A program made the translations under genes and the position numbers. Shown piece after piece: positions 45,167 through 54,914 of a stretch of 64,000 bases of DNA (position 1 is the first letter of the stretch; every line of letters starts with the position of its first letter). Source of the DNA: an uncultured Flavobacterium sp. (GTDB lineage: Bacteria > Bacteroidota > Bacteroidia > Flavobacteriales > Flavobacteriaceae); the NCBI RefSeq assembly GCF_951805225.1, contig NZ_OX638201.1:2356001-2420000 (forward strand), in the 5' to 3' direction. Below the pieces are notes generated by a model that saw nothing but the letters and a program-made list of their open reading frames with translations, searched no databases and was not told where the DNA came from.

Positions 45167-46792
45167 TTAAACCAAGCTGTAGTAGTCTGCTTTTTTCTTG
45201 CTGTACAAGATTTCTTTCTCTCCAAATAATCTTTCTGTAATGATTTTTCTTGAATTACATTCGTTAATTAAGTGGTTCGATTGAATGATAGGATTTGATT
45301 CGTCAGTATATTTAATACTGCTGATAAACTCACACCAAGGCTCTTGTCCCATCGCATATACATAAACTTCCAGCGGATTAAAAACATCTACCAAATGCAT
45401 TCCTTTGGCAAAATCAGATCCGGCAAGTCTTCTGGATTGATCGTGTTCCTTTGATAATTCGGTTACAACCAGCGGACCGTATAACCAGGTTAATGGAGCG
45501 CCATCGCATTCCATTCCGAGGAAAACAACATCAACATCGCCAATTATACGGTGTGTGTTTTCATATAATTTCTTTTCAAGAATTCTGGAATCAGCAACAA
45601 AAAGCAGCGAGAATTCTTCGATTTCAACATGATAGCAAAGTTTTGCCTTTATATCCAGATCGCTATGTTCTCCTGTAAAAGGAATACCGGTAATTTTACA
45701 ATCTGAGAAGTTTATGGTCGAGAATTCTTCGATTTCGATAATATTATTAAATCCAATATTATTGAACATTAGTTTTAAGGAAGGATCCTGAAGATGTCCT
45801 CCTCCTGAACGCGGTACAATAATGTTTTTAATTTTATGTCGAAGCGGTAAAAGCGTTTCAAGCAAGATATGATCCTGATGGTTGTGTGTTATCAAAACAT
45901 AATCTATTTTTTCCGGCAGTTCATAATCAGAAAAATGCTCAACGCTCGATTGATATCCATAGTAACTAATTAATGGATCTACGAGTATGCTTACATCTTT
46001 TGTCTCAATTAATATACAGGCATGTCCAAAATATCTCATTCGTATTTTATCGCCTTCATAATTTGCATAAGGTACTGACGGAGTTTCTGTAAAGAATGAT
46101 TCAAATAAAGCGCTCTCTGTTTCATTTAAATCCCCCGCCAATTCTCTTATTTCATTGTAAGAACGCGGTGTTCTTTTCATTTTACTTAACTCATCTATAA
46201 ATTGATGATCAAAAGGCATGTCTAAATGCAGTACATCTTTCTCATCTAATCTTGGAGTACTTAAACAAAATGGGCGCGAATCATTATTGGTAACCCACAA
46301 AGCCAGACTCTGATTGCTTTTATTGTAAAATTTGCTGTTGTATAAAAGCTGTTCGTAAAATCTAAAAGAAGGATTTCCGTTTAGATCATATACTAACTCT
46401 ACATATCCTTTTAAAATATCCGGTACATTTTTGTAAAGTTCTTCCATCGATTGTCCTTTGGCTTCTTTATTGAGCATCAAAACCAGTTTTCTAATCGCCA
46501 TCGAAAGATTAATCAGCTCTTTTTGATTCACAAAAGTTGATTCCAGCAGTTTTCTCACATCGGCAGAACGATCTCCATCATAATCCATAAAAGGTCCGCC
46601 CAGCATTTTAGGATCTTTAACAGCATCATGATGAACAGCAGGCGATTCTAAGTAAGAATTCATAATCTCGATATGTCTCTTAGTTACATTCATAGCTGCA
46701 GTTGCAGGCGATATTAAGTGAGACCACGCATACCATCTTTCTATTAAAGGTTCTATAACAACGTTCGGTTTTAAATAAACTAATCCTTCCAT
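45167..46792 (-). CDS. CmlA-type diiron beta-hydroxylase (metallo-beta-lactamase fold) acting on a carrier-bound amino acid
   Basis: The 541-residue protein has an N-terminal domain of about 245 residues and a metallo-beta-lactamase-fold domain. The THNHQDH motif supplies H303, H305, D307 and H308; E375 (FTGEHSD) and D401 (VADSR) complete the set. These positions run two residues behind the diiron ligands I recall for CmlA (H305, H307, D309, H310, E377, D403). The following PLRHKIKNIIVPRSGGGHLQDPSLK is CmlA-like. CmlA hydroxylates the beta-carbon of an aromatic amino acid on a T domain. Here the likely substrate is the Tyr predicted for the first A domain. It is not a beta-lactam-resistance enzyme. 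It lies between receptor and synthetase genes in the operon. Confidence 0.88.
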   Translation of the reverse strand: MEGLVYLKPNVVIEPLIERWYAWSHLISPATAAMNVTKRHIEIMNSYLESPAVHHDAVKDPKMLGGPFMDYDGDRSADVRKLLESTFVNQKELINLSMAIRKLVLMLNKEAKGQSMEELYKNVPDILKGYVELVYDLNGNPSFRFYEQLLYNSKFYNKSNQSLALWVTNNDSRPFCLSTPRLDEKDVLHLDMPFDHQFIDELSKMKRTPRSYNEIRELAGDLNETESALFESFFTETPSVPYANYEGDKIRMRYFGHACILIETKDVSILVDPLISYYGYQSSVEHFSDYELPEKIDYVLITHNHQDHILLETLLPLRHKIKNIIVPRSGGGHLQDPSLKLMFNNIGFNNIIEIEEFSTINFSDCKITGIPFTGEHSDLDIKAKLCYHVEIEEFSLLFVADSRILEKKLYENTHRIIGDVDVVFLGMECDGAPLTWLYGPLVVTELSKEHDQSRRLAGSDFAKGMHLVDVFNPLEVYVYAMGQEPWCEFISSIKYTDESNPIIQSNHLINECNSRKIITERLFGEKEILYSKKKADYYSLV

Positions 46793-46851
46793 TTCAAAAT
46801 ATTTTAATGATTTTCTTTTATATTAAATGATTTCTATTTCTATACTATTTT

Positions 46852-49236
46852 CTAACCTCCTACTCTTTTTCTTTCCTCTTCATTACCGGTATTTCTGTTT
46901 ATATTTTTCGCCTTTTTACTTCCAAATCTATAATTCAGGTACAACTGCACATATCTGCTGTCGTTGTAAATACTATACTCCTGATATATTCCGTTTACGG
47001 TTGGGGCGAATTTTATTTTTTCAGTTCTAAAAATATCGTTGCCTTTTAGTGATATTTTCAAGTCATTATTAAGCAGTAAATATTGAATCGTTATTGCGGT
47101 AGAACTTGATGATTCCAATTTTACGAATCCTTCCGTTTTTGGAAAAGCATACCAAAAATTAAGGTTTAACAGAAAGGTTTTCTTCTTGTTTAAAACGAAA
47201 TCATTGTTTGTCGCTAATTTCAAATTAAGACCTTCAACTCCTTTTGTTGATGCAATTATGGTTTCTGATTTTGTATAGTTTAAGTCTGCAGTATTATTGC
47301 TTGTCCACCACTTGAATTTATTAAAAGCATAGATTTCCGAAATCCCGAATCGCTGCATGTTAAAAATATTTTGGGTAATTACCTTAACCACATTAGTATC
47401 AGGATCTGGTGTAGAAATCTGCATGAATACATTTTTATCATGGCTGTAATAAAGTTTGCTTTCAAGTGTTTTATACGAATAAATAAATTCTAAATTATCG
47501 ATAAAAGCAGGCTGCAGCAGCGGATTTCCCTGAATACTCTGAAACGGATTTATATAAGCTATGTTGGGATTTAACTGAGCAAAATTAGGTCTGTCTATTC
47601 TTCGACTGTAGCTTAATCTGTATGTAGAATTCTCCTGAGGCGTATAGGTAATATTAAAAGACGGAAACAATTTTGTGTAGTTATTATCAAAAGATTGATC
47701 CGGACCTACATCATATGATTTTGCCCTCGTATGCTCGACTCTTGCGCCAATCTGGGCTTCCAGATTATCAGTAAACTTTCTGTTTCCGGATGCATATACT
47801 GCCTGTACATTTTCCTTATAACCAAATTCGTAATTTGTTATCGGAAGATCTGTTACCGGCTGATCTGTAAAACCGCTATTAAAAGACGCAATTAAATTTT
47901 TAGTATCTGAAAATGAAGTTTTTCCTCCAAAGCTATAATTAGCCCATTCTGTATGTAGTTCATAATCAACCTTTACCGAGAAATTATTGATCTTTTGATC
48001 GTTATTATTTATCCCAACAAAATATTGTTTTTTAGGCGGATTGAACTCTTCCGAAGTTCCTTCATACGGTCTTGAATCGTTAGTTTGATAATTAAAATAA
48101 TCTAAATTGACCGCTATTTTTTCTCCCGTCTGATTTAACTTATATTCATTAAACAAGTTAATAGAATGCAGTTTTGGTCTTAAATAAGCATAACCAAGAG
48201 AAGTTATGTTTTTTGTAATATCATTTGTGGCATTATCATAAATCAATAAAGTTCTGGTTGCATCTGTATTTGTTTTATTCAAATTAGTCAGATATTGAAA
48301 ACCAAAAGTCCATTTTGGTGTCGCTGCATACTGCATACTGAAAATTCCATTCAGCATTTTTACTTTTTTCTGAAGCGGATAATCCAAAGCCCATAATTCA
48401 TCTGCAAAATGAACACGGCTGTCCTGCTGTAAATAGTTTCCGCCATTTCTGTAATTGAGCGAGGCCGACATACTCAATTTATCTTTATTGTATATAAAAT
48501 TGCTTGTGAGTGAACCTTCTCCATCGTGCTGCCTTCGCATATAACCGCTCCCGAGAGAAAGATTCCAGGAATCACTTTTTGCTTTCTTTAATTTAATATT
48601 GACAAGACCGCTGTTTCCTAAAGCTTCGTATTTAGCCGGAGGAGTCGTAATTACTTCAATACTTTTGATGTTCTCAGATGGAATTGATTTTAATAAATTT
48701 GTCAATTCTTCCTGTCCCAGGTCAAGTATTTTGTCGTCTATCAAAACTCTTACAGTACTTTTTCCAATTATGGTGATACTTTCATTTTGAATTTGTATTC
48801 CGGGAGTAATTTTTAATGCGTCAAGTGCATCACCGCCCGTTGTACTGATTGTATTTTCTATATTAAAAACAAGTCGGTCGACTTTGCGCTCTACAAGTTC
48901 TTTCTTTTTAGTAACTACAACTGTTTCTAGTTCCTGTACCTGATTGATTACTATTCCGCCCAAATCGAGATCTGAATTCAATACTATTTCTTTTTTATAT
49001 AAAATAGAACCAAAATGGCTGATTTGTAATAAATATGTCCCAGCTGTGTATTCTAATGTAAACTCGCCTTTTTCATTTGTTACCTGATCTTTTACAGGAA
49101 CGGACTGATTTGTAAAAAGTATAACTTCGGCAAACTCTACAGGAATATTTTCTGTAGTAACCACTTTTCCTGATATTTTGACTTGTGCTGTTAATACGTT
49201 ACTTAAAATAAATGCAATAAATAATAACCGATTCAT
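46852..49236 (-). CDS. TonB-receptor-like outer-membrane protein (carboxypeptidase-regulatory-like, plug and OMP_b-brl_3 barrel)
   Basis: The 794-residue protein has a signal peptide ending LTAQ and a CarboxypepD_reg-like domain (about 20-105; VKISGKVVTTENIPVEFAEV). A plug domain follows (about 120-225; DALKITPGIQI, RVLIDDK, EVITTPPAKYEALG), then a barrel ending in strand-like YLNYRFG. These proteins sit in the outer membrane of Bacteroidota. In this operon it could take up the product (for example as a carrier of a nutrient) or protect the cell. A peptide siderophore is possible, but no hydroxamate or catechol genes are present. Confidence 0.88.
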   Translation of the reverse strand: MNRLLFIAFILSNVLTAQVKISGKVVTTENIPVEFAEVILFTNQSVPVKDQVTNEKGEFTLEYTAGTYLLQISHFGSILYKKEIVLNSDLDLGGIVINQVQELETVVVTKKKELVERKVDRLVFNIENTISTTGGDALDALKITPGIQIQNESITIIGKSTVRVLIDDKILDLGQEELTNLLKSIPSENIKSIEVITTPPAKYEALGNSGLVNIKLKKAKSDSWNLSLGSGYMRRQHDGEGSLTSNFIYNKDKLSMSASLNYRNGGNYLQQDSRVHFADELWALDYPLQKKVKMLNGIFSMQYAATPKWTFGFQYLTNLNKTNTDATRTLLIYDNATNDITKNITSLGYAYLRPKLHSINLFNEYKLNQTGEKIAVNLDYFNYQTNDSRPYEGTSEEFNPPKKQYFVGINNNDQKINNFSVKVDYELHTEWANYSFGGKTSFSDTKNLIASFNSGFTDQPVTDLPITNYEFGYKENVQAVYASGNRKFTDNLEAQIGARVEHTRAKSYDVGPDQSFDNNYTKLFPSFNITYTPQENSTYRLSYSRRIDRPNFAQLNPNIAYINPFQSIQGNPLLQPAFIDNLEFIYSYKTLESKLYYSHDKNVFMQISTPDPDTNVVKVITQNIFNMQRFGISEIYAFNKFKWWTSNNTADLNYTKSETIIASTKGVEGLNLKLATNNDFVLNKKKTFLLNLNFWYAFPKTEGFVKLESSSSTAITIQYLLLNNDLKISLKGNDIFRTEKIKFAPTVNGIYQEYSIYNDSRYVQLYLNYRFGSKKAKNINRNTGNEEERKRVGG

Positions 49237-49341
49237 TAGTTCGTTTTTGTTTTATTAATATTTCAATTTTAACCCGTGGGAATGCTTGTAAGAAATTATT
49301 TTGAAAGGCTTAAGGCTCACAGCAGGTTTTGATTTTATAAA

Positions 49342-52300
49342 TCATATCGTAAAATTTTCAGATTCGTCAATCGAAATATTTTCTTCATTACTGGTGCTGA
49401 ACAATATGGTATTTTCTAAAAGCAGTGCTAATTCTTCAAGTATGATATTATTAAACAAATCGATGATTGATAATTTGACATTAAACTGTTTATGAATAAT
49501 ACTAATGAGTTTTGTGGCATTAAGGCTATGTCCGCCGAGTTCAAAAAAACTATCTGTAACACCTACTTTTTCAACTCCAAGAATTTCCTGCCATATTTCG
49601 GCTATTTTTTGCTCAATTTCATTTCTCGGTGCTACATATTCTTTCCTGATAATATCCTGCTCATTAATGCCTCGCAAAGCACTGCGGTCAATTTTTCCGA
49701 TTGCAGTCAATGGAAGATGATCCAGAATTACAAAAAATGAAGGAACCATATATTCCGGCAGTTTGGTATGGAGATATTGGCGAATTTCGGTTTTGTCAAT
49801 TTCAGCGTCAGCCACATAATAAGCTACTAACGTTCTGTCTCCGTTTACATATTGAGGCTGTACTACAACTTGTTTTAAATGTGCCGAAAATTGCAAAAGA
49901 GTATTTTCTATTTCGCCAAGCTCAATTCTAAAACCTCTTATTTTTACCTGATCGTCGTTTCTGCCCAAAAATTCGATATTTCCATCAGGCAGCCATCTTC
50001 CTAAATCTCCTGTATCATACATTTTTGTATTAGGCACAAATGGATTTTCAATGAATTTTTCTGCGGTAAGCTCCGGTTTATTTAAGTAACCGCGGGTAAC
50101 TCCTGCGCCGGATATATAGATTCTGCCCAAAACGCCCAATTGAGTTGGCAACAGATAATTATCTAAAATATAAACCTGTGTGTTTAAAATGGGTTTTCCT
50201 ATAGAAAATGTTTTGTCTTTATTATAAAGAAACTCGATCGAAGTAACTGTGGTTTCGGTTGGCCCGTATTCGTTATAAAAATCACAAACAGAACTCCACG
50301 ATTCAGCCAATTTGATAGAACAAATGTCGCCTCCCGCAATAACTCTTTTTAAATTAAAGCGATCACTGGCTGTTATTTTTTCTAAAACAGACGGTACTGC
50401 ATGAAGATGTGTGATTTCATTTTTCGAAATAAATTCTTCAAAAACCTCCGCTTCAAGTAATGCTTCTTTCGAAATAATATGCAGACTTGCACCGTTTAAA
50501 AGCGCCAGAAAAATTTGCTCTACAGATGCATCAAAAGTGTAATTTGAGAGCTGAAGTATTTTTTCATTTTCGTCTATTTTAAACTCTTTGGTCTGCGAAA
50601 TTATCAAGTTAACTACATTTGTATTTTCGACCATCACACCTTTTGGATTTCCTGTGGTTCCCGAAGTGTAAATGATGTAAGCCAAATCTTTTTGACTGTT
50701 TATTTTTTCAATATTCGCATCTGAATATTCCTTTTGATTTTTATAAAATGTTTCTAATACATTTTCATCGATTACAATTTTGCAATGGCTATCATTCTCA
50801 ATATAATCTATTCGTTCCTGCGGATAAGCCGGATCAATAGGCACATAAGCCGCACCGGATTTTAATACTCCTAAAACAGCCAGAATCATTTTTTCACTTC
50901 TGTCTAGTTTGATTCCAATTAAATCGTCTGCTTTAATTCCATGCTGATTTCGCAAATAACTTCCTAACTGATTGGCTGCTGCGTTGAGTTCTTTATATGT
51001 TAATTTGGTATTTTCGAAAACAACTGCAATATTATTTGGCGTTTTTACTGCCTGATCTTCGAATAAATCGATAATTGTTTTATGTTCAGGAAAATCAAAT
51101 TTGGTTTCGTTAAATCCGTATACGATATCATGAAACTGAGCTTCGTTTAGAATTGAAAGCTGAGAAATCTTTTTCTCCGGAACATCGACAAATTGTTCCA
51201 GAAGATGTAAAAACGTATCCATCATAGAGTAAATAAACTCTTGGCTAAACACGCCTGCTTTGTATTCTACTTCCAATTCAAGTGAATCTAAAACATCAAA
51301 AAACGTAAAGGATAAATTAAATCTTGAAAAGGTCGAAGTCTGATTAATATCTTCTTCAATTTCAAATGGCAAATCACTTTTACTGACCAATCCTGCTCTG
51401 TTGTTTTGGTTTTGCAATACCACCATTACATCAAAAAAGGATTTCTTATTGGCTATTTTTAAGTCATTTAATATCAAATCATAAGGATAGATCTGATACT
51501 CTAATGCTTTCATAATAGTGTACATTTCATCAGCGGCACAATCGGCAAAACTTTTATCACCATCTATTTCGGTATAAATAGGCAGAGTATTGATAAACAT
51601 TCCAATTGTTGACTCAAATTCTTTTTTAACCCTTCCGGAAACGGCTGTACCAATCACAAAGTTTTCCTGAGCCAATCGGTATAGAGAGATTCTTACAGAA
51701 GAAATTAAGATGCTGAATAAGGTTACTCGGTTTTTATTGGCATAATCTGTTAATTTGTCTTTCAGATTTTTATCAATACTAAAATTTAATCTCGAACCTT
51801 CTAAAGTCCCGATATCAGGATTTCCTAATTTTAAATTTGAATTAATATCTCTGAGCTTTACTTTCCAATAATCTGCGTATGATTCTATTTTTTCTGTATG
51901 CAGATTTTCTTTCAGCCAGTTTAGATAATCAAAATAATCATTTTTACTGGCTGTGCGAACATATACCTGACTTATAATTTGCTTATAAACAGATACAAAA
52001 TCTTTTATAAAAACTCCTGTAGACCAGCCGTCGAATATAATGTGATGGAAAACAAATATTAACTTGTAATTGTTTTCATCTATTTGAAGAACAGATGCCT
52101 GAAACAACGGACCAAATTCTAAATCAAACTTAATGTTTTGAATTTCGTTCTTTTTTTGCTCTAAAATAAAAGGATCATTATTAGCATAAAAAGTAAAAAA
52201 ATCATCAATAGCTATCGTTTCGATCTCATTTATTTTCTGTCTGACAGTTCCATCTTCATCTGTATAGAAAGTCGATCTTAAGCATGCGTGAATCTTGATT

Positions 52301-54900
52301 AATTCGTGCAGCGTTTCTTTAAAAACTTCAACATTTAAACTTCCTTTGGCGTTGTAAGTCAAAGTAATATTATAAATAGACTGCATCGAATTGTCGATCA
52401 GAGATTCAATCCACATTCTTTGCTGAGAGTTCGATGCTTCAAGGGTTTCAAAAATTAATTCATCATTTTTCACAACAGCTATAAAATCACTTTCGTCTTT
52501 TGCCTGAATTGCTTGTTTTATAAGATCAACAATTTCGTTTATCTCATAACAATCAAATAAAGCCTCAAAGTTTATCGTTATGCCAAACAGTTCGTTAATT
52601 CTGTTAATAAACTGAACGCCAACAATTGAATTTCCGCCTAATTCAAAAAAATCGTCTGTAAGAGTTAAACTGTCATTTTTTAAAACTTCTTTTAAAATGC
52701 TCACAACAATTTCTTCCTCACTTAAATTTTCGGTAAGCAATTGTGGTTTTTCGGCTTCTGGTTTTGTGTTTAGGTTACCAAACAGTAAAGGATTTTTGTT
52801 CTCGTTCCAGCAGGATATTTTTTCAAAAGGATAAGTTGGCGCTGTAACTTTTTTGTAGACTTGACCTTTGTAAAATTCTTTCCAGTTAAACTCTAATCCA
52901 TTATTATACAAAGTACTCCATAACGAATTCCAGTTATTGTCATTAACGATTTTTAGTAAATCGATACCCGGAATTTGTTCTTCTCGTAACGCTTCAAGAA
53001 TACTGGAAATTGAATTTGAATTACTGCCCGCCAATACTAACAATATGTTATTGTCATTACAGTTTTTAGCTAATAATTTTAATTTTTCGAAGTCTAAATT
53101 AAAATCTCCGTTAAATTTTAAATCTTTAGAAATAATACTTTTCCCGTCAATTATTTCTTTAGAAGCTTTAGCGATATTTCCGTTGCAAATAAGCTGATTT
53201 ACATTAAATCCTTTTGCTGAAAGATATTTGAATAAAGAAACCTGAAATGCTAAAGTTTGTGAAACATCAAAATCTGTTTCATCGTTTTCAATTTCTTTTT
53301 TCAGATTGTCGAAAATAGCTGCAAATGAACTGCTTTTTAAGAAGTTATCTATATTTAAAACTTCATCAGAAAGATATAATAAAGCGATTTTATTATAGTT
53401 TTTTGTACTAAAATCGTTCTTGTCTTTTTGGTTTAAAAGTTGCTCTTTTATTTCATCAATTGTATTTCCAGATACTGACAATTGGTATTTATACTCTTTT
53501 CTGCCGGTATTTAAAGTATAAGCCAGATCTTCTATTGAAGTAGTTTCTGAGATAGAATTATAAATATTGTCAATATATTTATTTAACGAATTTTTGCTTT
53601 TTGCAGCGACTTTAAACCAGTTATTATTTTCGGTATTTCCAGACGTTTCTGTATTTGATTTATATTCTTCAAGAATAATATGTGCATTTGTACCGCTTAA
53701 ACCAAACGAACTTACTCCGGCTCTTCTTACTTCATTGGTGATCCATTTGCCTCCTTCTTTTTGCAAAATGATATTTGGATCTTCCTCAATAAATTTATTG
53801 ACGGTATTAAAATTTGCCAGAGGAAAAAACTCTTTTTCCTTTAATACAAAAGCTGCTTTTATAAAACCAAATAATCCCGACATGTTATCCAAATGTCCAA
53901 TATTTGGTTTTAAAGTCCCCAAACGAACTGAATATTTTTGATTGTCAAAAAAGAAAGCATCTTTTATGCCTTTGTATTCAATGGGATCTCCCAGTTTAGT
54001 TCCTGTACCGTGAGTTTCTATATAACCTACACTTGAAACAGGGATATTGGCATTTTTGCAGGCGCTTAAAATAACATTCTTTTGTGCAACAGGACTTGGA
54101 GCCGTAATGCTGTTAGAACTGCTTCCATCATTATTAATTGCTGACCCTTTTATGACTGATATAATAGCATCATTATCTCTTATTGCATGATCTAATCTTT
54201 TTAAAATAACAACTGCCACGCCTTCTCCTCCTGCGGTTCCAGAGGCATCGTCATCAAAAGCCCTGCACATACCATCAGTCGACATTATGGCATCTTTATC
54301 AAAATTACCTGCTTCATCAAACCAATATAATAAGCGCGAACCTGCCACAATACCTAAATCAATTTCGCCGTTTCTTATGTTTTGTACCGCTTCGTGAATT
54401 GCAACCAAAGAAGATGAACATGCGGTATCAATGTTCATTACCGGGCCTCTGATATTTAAAATATTAGCAATTCTACCGCCGCCTATTGAGGGTAATCCGC
54501 CTATAAAATCCAATCCTTTATTTTCAGATTGGTACAATAAATTATAAAGTCCGGTTTGAGTTGTAGTAAACAAACCTGTATTTTGCGACGAGATATAATC
54601 TAAATCATAACCGCTGTTTTCAATTGCAGTGCATACACCTTCCAGAATCATTCTGTGTCCCGGATCTATTGTATTGGCTTCTCCTTTTGATATATTAAAG
54701 AATTCATGGTCAAACAAATCAGCTCTGTCTAAATAACCATAAGGATGATACTTTTCTTTTTTCTCAATTTTCGAATATGCGATTCGTTCTTCAGAAGGCT
54801 GTTTTATACAAACCTTATTGTTTCTTATAACTTCTACAAACTCTTGCAGCTTTGTTATATCAGCATATTTTATACTAGCTCCAATTAATGCAATATCCAT
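49342..54900 (-). CDS. Hybrid PKS-NRPS: KS, vestigial AT, T, C-A-T
   Basis: The 1,852-residue protein opens with a ketosynthase whose triad is intact (C161 in TACSSS, H298 in HGTGT, H336 in NIGH). The KS-AT linker is recognisable (about 428-490), and so is the post-AT linker ending APTYPFEKISCW (686-698). In between, only about 190 residues remain of an AT and the GHSxG nucleophile site reads ICNGNIA, so it cannot act as an AT. A carrier domain follows (GGNS, Ser758), then C (HHIIFDG near 958), A (SGTTGNPKG near 1417) and T (GGHSLN near 1787). There is no KR, DH or ER. A-domain residues read D-A-E-H-I-G-E-V-T, close to the second A domain of the TE protein but unassigned. It starts 14 bases after the first synthetase. 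Confidence 0.95.
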   Translation of the reverse strand: MDIALIGASIKYADITKLQEFVEVIRNNKVCIKQPSEERIAYSKIEKKEKYHPYGYLDRADLFDHEFFNISKGEANTIDPGHRMILEGVCTAIENSGYDLDYISSQNTGLFTTTQTGLYNLLYQSENKGLDFIGGLPSIGGGRIANILNIRGPVMNIDTACSSSLVAIHEAVQNIRNGEIDLGIVAGSRLLYWFDEAGNFDKDAIMSTDGMCRAFDDDASGTAGGEGVAVVILKRLDHAIRDNDAIISVIKGSAINNDGSSSNSITAPSPVAQKNVILSACKNANIPVSSVGYIETHGTGTKLGDPIEYKGIKDAFFFDNQKYSVRLGTLKPNIGHLDNMSGLFGFIKAAFVLKEKEFFPLANFNTVNKFIEEDPNIILQKEGGKWITNEVRRAGVSSFGLSGTNAHIILEEYKSNTETSGNTENNNWFKVAAKSKNSLNKYIDNIYNSISETTSIEDLAYTLNTGRKEYKYQLSVSGNTIDEIKEQLLNQKDKNDFSTKNYNKIALLYLSDEVLNIDNFLKSSSFAAIFDNLKKEIENDETDFDVSQTLAFQVSLFKYLSAKGFNVNQLICNGNIAKASKEIIDGKSIISKDLKFNGDFNLDFEKLKLLAKNCNDNNILLVLAGSNSNSISSILEALREEQIPGIDLLKIVNDNNWNSLWSTLYNNGLEFNWKEFYKGQVYKKVTAPTYPFEKISCWNENKNPLLFGNLNTKPEAEKPQLLTENLSEEEIVVSILKEVLKNDSLTLTDDFFELGGNSIVGVQFINRINELFGITINFEALFDCYEINEIVDLIKQAIQAKDESDFIAVVKNDELIFETLEASNSQQRMWIESLIDNSMQSIYNITLTYNAKGSLNVEVFKETLHELIKIHACLRSTFYTDEDGTVRQKINEIETIAIDDFFTFYANNDPFILEQKKNEIQNIKFDLEFGPLFQASVLQIDENNYKLIFVFHHIIFDGWSTGVFIKDFVSVYKQIISQVYVRTASKNDYFDYLNWLKENLHTEKIESYADYWKVKLRDINSNLKLGNPDIGTLEGSRLNFSIDKNLKDKLTDYANKNRVTLFSILISSVRISLYRLAQENFVIGTAVSGRVKKEFESTIGMFINTLPIYTEIDGDKSFADCAADEMYTIMKALEYQIYPYDLILNDLKIANKKSFFDVMVVLQNQNNRAGLVSKSDLPFEIEEDINQTSTFSRFNLSFTFFDVLDSLELEVEYKAGVFSQEFIYSMMDTFLHLLEQFVDVPEKKISQLSILNEAQFHDIVYGFNETKFDFPEHKTIIDLFEDQAVKTPNNIAVVFENTKLTYKELNAAANQLGSYLRNQHGIKADDLIGIKLDRSEKMILAVLGVLKSGAAYVPIDPAYPQERIDYIENDSHCKIVIDENVLETFYKNQKEYSDANIEKINSQKDLAYIIYTSGTTGNPKGVMVENTNVVNLIISQTKEFKIDENEKILQLSNYTFDASVEQIFLALLNGASLHIISKEALLEAEVFEEFISKNEITHLHAVPSVLEKITASDRFNLKRVIAGGDICSIKLAESWSSVCDFYNEYGPTETTVTSIEFLYNKDKTFSIGKPILNTQVYILDNYLLPTQLGVLGRIYISGAGVTRGYLNKPELTAEKFIENPFVPNTKMYDTGDLGRWLPDGNIEFLGRNDDQVKIRGFRIELGEIENTLLQFSAHLKQVVVQPQYVNGDRTLVAYYVADAEIDKTEIRQYLHTKLPEYMVPSFFVILDHLPLTAIGKIDRSALRGINEQDIIRKEYVAPRNEIEQKIAEIWQEILGVEKVGVTDSFFELGGHSLNATKLISIIHKQFNVKLSIIDLFNNIILEELALLLENTILFSTSNEENISIDESENFTI

Positions 54901-54914
54901 AGCGTTTTTGTTTT

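Noticed and set aside
45167..46792. Metallo-beta-lactamase or general hydrolase giving resistance
   Set aside because: The N-terminal 245-residue domain and complete CmlA ligand pattern fit the diiron hydroxylase family instead.
35386..54000. Other plus-strand open frames opposite the synthetases
   Set aside because: Composition and position follow the minus-strand codons; no start signals or families.
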